Source of the DNA: DAOUAT01 sp964551735
GTDB lineage: Bacteria; Chloroflexota; Anaerolineae; CG2-30-64-16
Assembly: GCA_964551735.1 (NCBI GenBank)
Contig: CAZKEF010000074.1
Span: 1 to 16,833, forward strand
Direction: 5' to 3'
Length of the DNA stretch: 16,833 bases
The translations under genes and the position numbers were made by a program. Below the pieces are notes generated by a model that worked only from the letters and a program-made list of their open reading frames with translations, searched no databases and was not told where the DNA came from. Positions within the stretch are counted from its first letter, which is position 1. Each line of letters starts with the position of its first letter. Below, piece by piece: positions 13,627 through 16,833 of this stretch.

Positions 13627-16440
13627 ATGAATTTACAAGCTATCATTTTCGACCTCGACGGCGTGATCACCGACACCGCCGAGTATCATTACCGCGCGTG
13701 GCAGTGCCTGGCCGACGAGGAGGGGCTGCCTTTTGACCGCGCCATGAACGAACGCTTGCGCGGGGTGGGCCGCCGAGAATCGTTGGAGATCATCCTGGCC
13801 GGGCGGCCGGCCACCGAGGCCCAGATCGCTGAGATGACCGACCGCAAGAACCGCTACTACGTGGAGATGCTGGGTGAGCTGAGCCCGGCTGACCTGCTGC
13901 CCGGCGCGGCGGCGCTGCTGCACGAGTTGCGCGGTGCCGGCATCAAGATCGGCATTGGCTCGGTCAGCCGGAACACACCGGTTGTGTTGGAACGCCTGGG
14001 CATCGCCGGGCTGCTGGATGCGGTGGTTGACGGCCACGTCGCCGCGCGCAGCAAGCCCGCGCCCGATATCTTCCTGAGGGCGGCCGAGCTGCTCGGCGTG
14101 GCGCCCGCGTTCTGCGCGGTCATCGAGGATGCGGCCGTGGGCGTGGACGCGGCCCTGGCGGCCGGCATGTGGGCGGTCGGCCTGGGGCCGGCCGCCCGCG
14201 TGGGTCACGCGCACCTGCGCTTTGAGGGCCTGGCCGGCGTGACCCTGGCGGACATTCGCGCCGGGCTGGCGGCGGCCGCGTGGACCGTGGCTGAGAGCGC
14301 GTTCGACCCGGCAGCCATACGGCACAAGGGCACGGTCTTCACCACGGGCAACGGCAACTTCTGTGTGCGCGGCTGCTTCGAAGAGGGCTACCCCGGCGAG
14401 AACGCGGCCAGCTTCATGCACCGGCTGTGGGACGACATGCCCATCAACGTCACCGAGCTGGCGAACCTGCCGCGCTGGTGGGGCGTGGACATCTGGGCGG
14501 AGGGCGTCCGGTTCCGGCTGGATCGGGGCAAGGTGTTGGGGTACCGCCGCTGGCTCGACCTGCGCACAGGGGTGCTTTCCCGCACGGTGCGCTGGCAACC
14601 GGTCGAAGGCGGGCCGGTGCTTGACCTGTGCTTTGAGCGGTTCGTCAATCTGGCCGACCCGCACCGCGCGGCCCTGGACGTCGCAGTGCAGGTCGTGGCG
14701 GGCCGGGCCGACCTCCGCCTGCGCACGGGGATCGACGCGCACGTGGAGAACACCGGACTGGTGCACTGGGACCTGGTGGCGCAGGACGTGACACCCGACA
14801 CGGCCGCCGTGCAGGTTCGCACGCGCGCGACCCAAGCCGACCTGGCCGTAGCGATGGCTGTTAACATGTCCGGCTCCGTTCAGTGGCAGGCCCAGATGTG
14901 CGACGCGGACGGTCAGCCGGCCGTTGAACGAAGCGCGACCTTGAGGGCCGGTGACACGCTGAGGCTCCAGAAGTTCGTGGCGGTCGTGCCAGGCCTCGAC
15001 GCGGCCGATCCGCTGGTTGCTGCGCTGGCCAGCGCGCGGCGCGGTCAGGCCGAAGGGTATAGCGGCTGGCGCGCGGCCAATGATGCCGAATGGGCCACAC
15101 GGTGGGATGCCTCGGACGTGGTCATCGAAGGTGACATCGAGGCGCAGATCGCGCTCAGGTTCAACATCTTTCAGTTGCTGGTCGCTGCGCCGCGCTTCAC
15201 CGACCGCGCCAGCATCGGCGCCAAGACCCTGTCCGGGTTCGGCTACCGGCATCACGCGTTCTGGGACACCGAGATCTTCATGCTGCCGCTGTTCAGCTAC
15301 ACCCAGCCGGCGTTGGCGCGCAACATGCTGATGTACCGCTGGCACAACCTGCCGGGCGCGCGCGCCAAGGCCGCGGGCAACGGCTTCGAGGGTGCGCAGT
15401 TCCCCTGGGAGAGCGCGGGGGACGGCCGTGAAGTCACGCCCACCTGGGTGCCCCACTTCGCCGACCCTAAGCAGCTCGTTCGCATCTGGACCGGCGACAT
15501 CGAGATCCACATCACCGCGGACATCGCGTACGGCGTGATGCAGTACTGGCGCGTGACCGGCGACGATGCGTTCATGCGCGAGTACGGCGCAGAGATCGTG
15601 CTGGATGGGGCCAGATTCTGGGCCAGCGCTGCGCAGCATGAGGCCGATGGCAAGTATCATTACCGCAATGTCATCGGCCCGGACGAGTATCACGACCGCA
15701 TTGACGACAACGCGTACACCAACCACCTGGCGAAGTGGCAACTGGAGACCGCGCTGGACGTGCTGGCGTGGCTGAAACGGGAACACCCGGAAGAAGCGGC
15801 GGCCCTGATCGCGGCGCTTGACCTGAGCCCGGAGCGGCTGGCCCACTGGGCCGACGTCATCGGCTGCATGTTCCTGCCCGACGACCCGGAGACCGGCCTG
15901 ATCGAGCAGTTCACCGGGTACTTCGACCTGGAAGACGCCGACCTGGCGGTGCTGCGCGACCCGTTACGGACCAAATCCATGCAGGCGATCCTGGGCATCG
16001 AAGGGTGCGCGGCGACCCAGAACCTGAAGCAGCCCGATGTGCTGATGCTGCAGTATCTGCTGCCGGAGCGTTTCACCGCTGAACAGATACGAGTCAACTA
16101 CGACTATTACGACCCCCGCACGGACCACGAGCACGGCTCCAGCCTGGGCCCCAGCATCAGCGCGATCATGGCGTGCCAGATGGGCGAGTGCGATCAGGGG
16201 TATCAGCACTTCCTGCGCGCGGCCCGGGCCGATCTGCTGGACGTGCGCCACAACGCCGGTGACGGCGTCCACGGCGCCAGCGCAGGCGGCCTGTGGCAGG
16301 CGGTCGTCTTCGGCTTCGCGGGCCTGCGGGTCACCGAAGGGGGGTGGGAGCTCCACCCCATGCTGCCGGCCGGCTGGACCCGGCTGGCGTTCAAGTTCTA
16401 CTATCGGGGCAAGCTGGAAAGCGTGGAGAACCGCGTATAG
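13627..16440 (+). CDS. Fusion of beta-phosphoglucomutase and GH65 disaccharide phosphorylase
   Basis: This is a 937-residue cytoplasmic fusion. Residues 1 to about 225 are a HAD-type beta-phosphoglucomutase: FDLDGVITDT (8-17) with nucleophile D9 and acid/base D11, GSVSRNTP, KPAPDIFL and VIEDAAVGVDAAL. Residues from about 233 to the end are a GH65 phosphorylase. Its N-terminal sandwich contains GNGNFCVRG; the barrel has FWDTEIFMLPLF, NGFEGAQFPWES, IGPDEYH with the predicted general acid E687, KQPDVLMLQYLLP, and the phosphate-site loop HGSSLGPS. GH65 members split maltose, trehalose, kojibiose or nigerose with phosphate to glucose plus beta-glucose-1-phosphate. The fused mutase would turn the latter into glucose-6-phosphate. 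Which disaccharide is used cannot be told by eye. ATG 13627 was chosen because the HAD motif follows at once; the weak ribosome site is GAGAGAG. In Mycobacterium tuberculosis, as I recall, the two activities are neighbouring genes (Rv3400-Rv3401). Confidence 0.93.
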   Translation: MNLQAIIFDLDGVITDTAEYHYRAWQCLADEEGLPFDRAMNERLRGVGRRESLEIILAGRPATEAQIAEMTDRKNRYYVEMLGELSPADLLPGAAALLHELRGAGIKIGIGSVSRNTPVVLERLGIAGLLDAVVDGHVAARSKPAPDIFLRAAELLGVAPAFCAVIEDAAVGVDAALAAGMWAVGLGPAARVGHAHLRFEGLAGVTLADIRAGLAAAAWTVAESAFDPAAIRHKGTVFTTGNGNFCVRGCFEEGYPGENAASFMHRLWDDMPINVTELANLPRWWGVDIWAEGVRFRLDRGKVLGYRRWLDLRTGVLSRTVRWQPVEGGPVLDLCFERFVNLADPHRAALDVAVQVVAGRADLRLRTGIDAHVENTGLVHWDLVAQDVTPDTAAVQVRTRATQADLAVAMAVNMSGSVQWQAQMCDADGQPAVERSATLRAGDTLRLQKFVAVVPGLDAADPLVAALASARRGQAEGYSGWRAANDAEWATRWDASDVVIEGDIEAQIALRFNIFQLLVAAPRFTDRASIGAKTLSGFGYRHHAFWDTEIFMLPLFSYTQPALARNMLMYRWHNLPGARAKAAGNGFEGAQFPWESAGDGREVTPTWVPHFADPKQLVRIWTGDIEIHITADIAYGVMQYWRVTGDDAFMREYGAEIVLDGARFWASAAQHEADGKYHYRNVIGPDEYHDRIDDNAYTNHLAKWQLETALDVLAWLKREHPEEAAALIAALDLSPERLAHWADVIGCMFLPDDPETGLIEQFTGYFDLEDADLAVLRDPLRTKSMQAILGIEGCAATQNLKQPDVLMLQYLLPERFTAEQIRVNYDYYDPRTDHEHGSSLGPSISAIMACQMGECDQGYQHFLRAARADLLDVRHNAGDGVHGASAGGLWQAVVFGFAGLRVTEGGWELHPMLPAGWTRLAFKFYYRGKLESVENRV

Positions 16441-16448
16441 CACAAACA

Positions 16449-16487
16449 GATTTTGAGGCGGGCGGCGCAGCCGCCCGCCTCAAAATC
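16449..16487. other. Perfect 17-bp hairpin between convergent gene ends
   Basis: GATTTTGAGGCGGGCGG (16449-16465) and its exact reverse complement (16471-16487) flank CGCAG. It lies midway between the stops of the fusion gene and the acetyl-CoA synthetase. The T-run is on the 5' side and the A-run on the 3' side when read from either strand, so it is not a canonical intrinsic terminator. It more likely blocks or stabilises both mRNA ends. Confidence 0.75.
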
Positions 16488-16494
16488 GGCACTC

Positions 16495-16833
16495 CTATTC
16501 CTCCAGTGTCGTCACATCCCCTTCCGGCATCCCCAATGCCCGCGCCCGCAGCACGCGGCGCATGATCTTGCCGCTGCGGGTCTTGGGCAACTGCGGCACG
16601 AAGGTGATCTTCTCCGGCTTGGCGATGGGCCCCAGCTCGTGGCCCACGTGCGCCTTCAACTCCTCCAGTAGCGCCTCGCTCGGCTCGTGGCCGGCGCGCA
16701 GGATCACGTAGGCGTGGATGGCGTTGCCCTTGATCTCGTGAGGCAGGCCGATGGCCGCGGCCTCGGCGACCGCCGGATGGCTCACCAGCGCGCTTTCGAT
16801 CTCGGCGGTGCCCAGGCGGTAGCCGGAGACCTT
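16495..16833 (-). CDS. acs: Acetyl-CoA synthetase, C-terminal end (partial; 5' end outside window)
   Basis: The last 112 residues are visible, reading on the minus strand from the window edge to a TAG at 16497-16495. They form the mobile C-terminal domain of AMP-forming acetyl-CoA synthetase, which makes acetyl-CoA from acetate, ATP and CoA. Diagnostic stretches are VSGYRLGTAEIESALVSHPA at the edge, GPIAKPEKITFVPQLP, and PKTRSGKIMRRVLR. The lysine of SGKIMRR is the adenylation-step residue that is reversibly acetylated in Acs proteins. The tail EGDVTTLEE matches the usual end of the family. A closely related propionyl-CoA or other short-chain synthetase cannot be excluded from this fragment. 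It converges with the phosphorylase fusion gene. Confidence 0.88.
   Translation of the reverse strand, partial: KVSGYRLGTAEIESALVSHPAVAEAAAIGLPHEIKGNAIHAYVILRAGHEPSEALLEELKAHVGHELGPIAKPEKITFVPQLPKTRSGKIMRRVLRARALGMPEGDVTTLEE

Noticed and set aside
13633..15846. Open frame of 737 codons on the minus strand
   Set aside because: It lies antisense to the phosphoglucomutase-GH65 gene, is rich in Arg, His, Gln and Val, and has no recognisable domain. The plus-strand gene has all catalytic motifs.
1..16833. CRISPR array, tRNA, rRNA or insertion sequence
   Set aside because: I saw no spaced repeats of CRISPR type, no cloverleaf or rRNA stretches, no transposase and no terminal inverted repeats.

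Overview
The window is GC-rich, densely coded bacterial chromosome. It most likely comes from Chloroflexota (Anaerolineae or a relative). This rests on the GC-rich codons, the lipoprotein with a Thr/Pro/Ala/Glu/Lys linker of the type common in that phylum, the sigma70-type promoters, and the mix of sugar, nucleoside and lactate genes. The taxonomic call is an inference from style; no marker gene is present.

Layout. Bases 1-293 hold the C-terminal end of a sugar-type ABC ATPase (MalK/UgpC/MsmX-like), closed by a strong intrinsic terminator. A divergent pair follows: def (peptide deformylase, minus strand) and the plus-strand operon larE-larB-larC, which makes the nickel-pincer nucleotide (NPN) cofactor of lactate racemase and related LarA enzymes. 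No larA lies in the window. After a leader of about 310 nt comes a four-gene BMP-type ABC importer (3.9-10.7 kb): lipoprotein, double ATPase and two permeases, probably for nucleosides. It ends at a strong terminator.

Next are an alpha/beta hydrolase (plus strand); a minus-strand pair encoding a four-helix holin-like membrane protein and a YjbQ-family protein; a short-chain dehydrogenase (plus strand); and a large fusion of beta-phosphoglucomutase with a GH65 disaccharide phosphorylase. The window closes with the C-terminal end of an acetyl-CoA synthetase on the minus strand.

Most unusual feature. The BMP lipoprotein carries two complete substrate-binding domains in tandem in one 729-residue chain. 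The two halves share an 829-bp block with no difference that I could find by eye. The sequences flanking the block are clearly diverged (about 18 mismatches in 105 bp upstream and 18 in 54 bp downstream). That mosaic suggests gene conversion after an older in-frame duplication, or else a repeat-resolution error in the assembly.

How the genes fit together. The set suits a heterotroph that imports nucleosides or sugars, splits alpha-linked glucose disaccharides by phosphorolysis and channels beta-glucose-1-phosphate to glucose-6-phosphate. It would also activate acetate and handle D/L-lactate or another LarA-family substrate. Intergenic regions show clear promoters (best for def), intrinsic terminators, a palindromic hairpin between the binding protein and its ATPase, and two tracts of 8-bp tandem units just behind stop codons.
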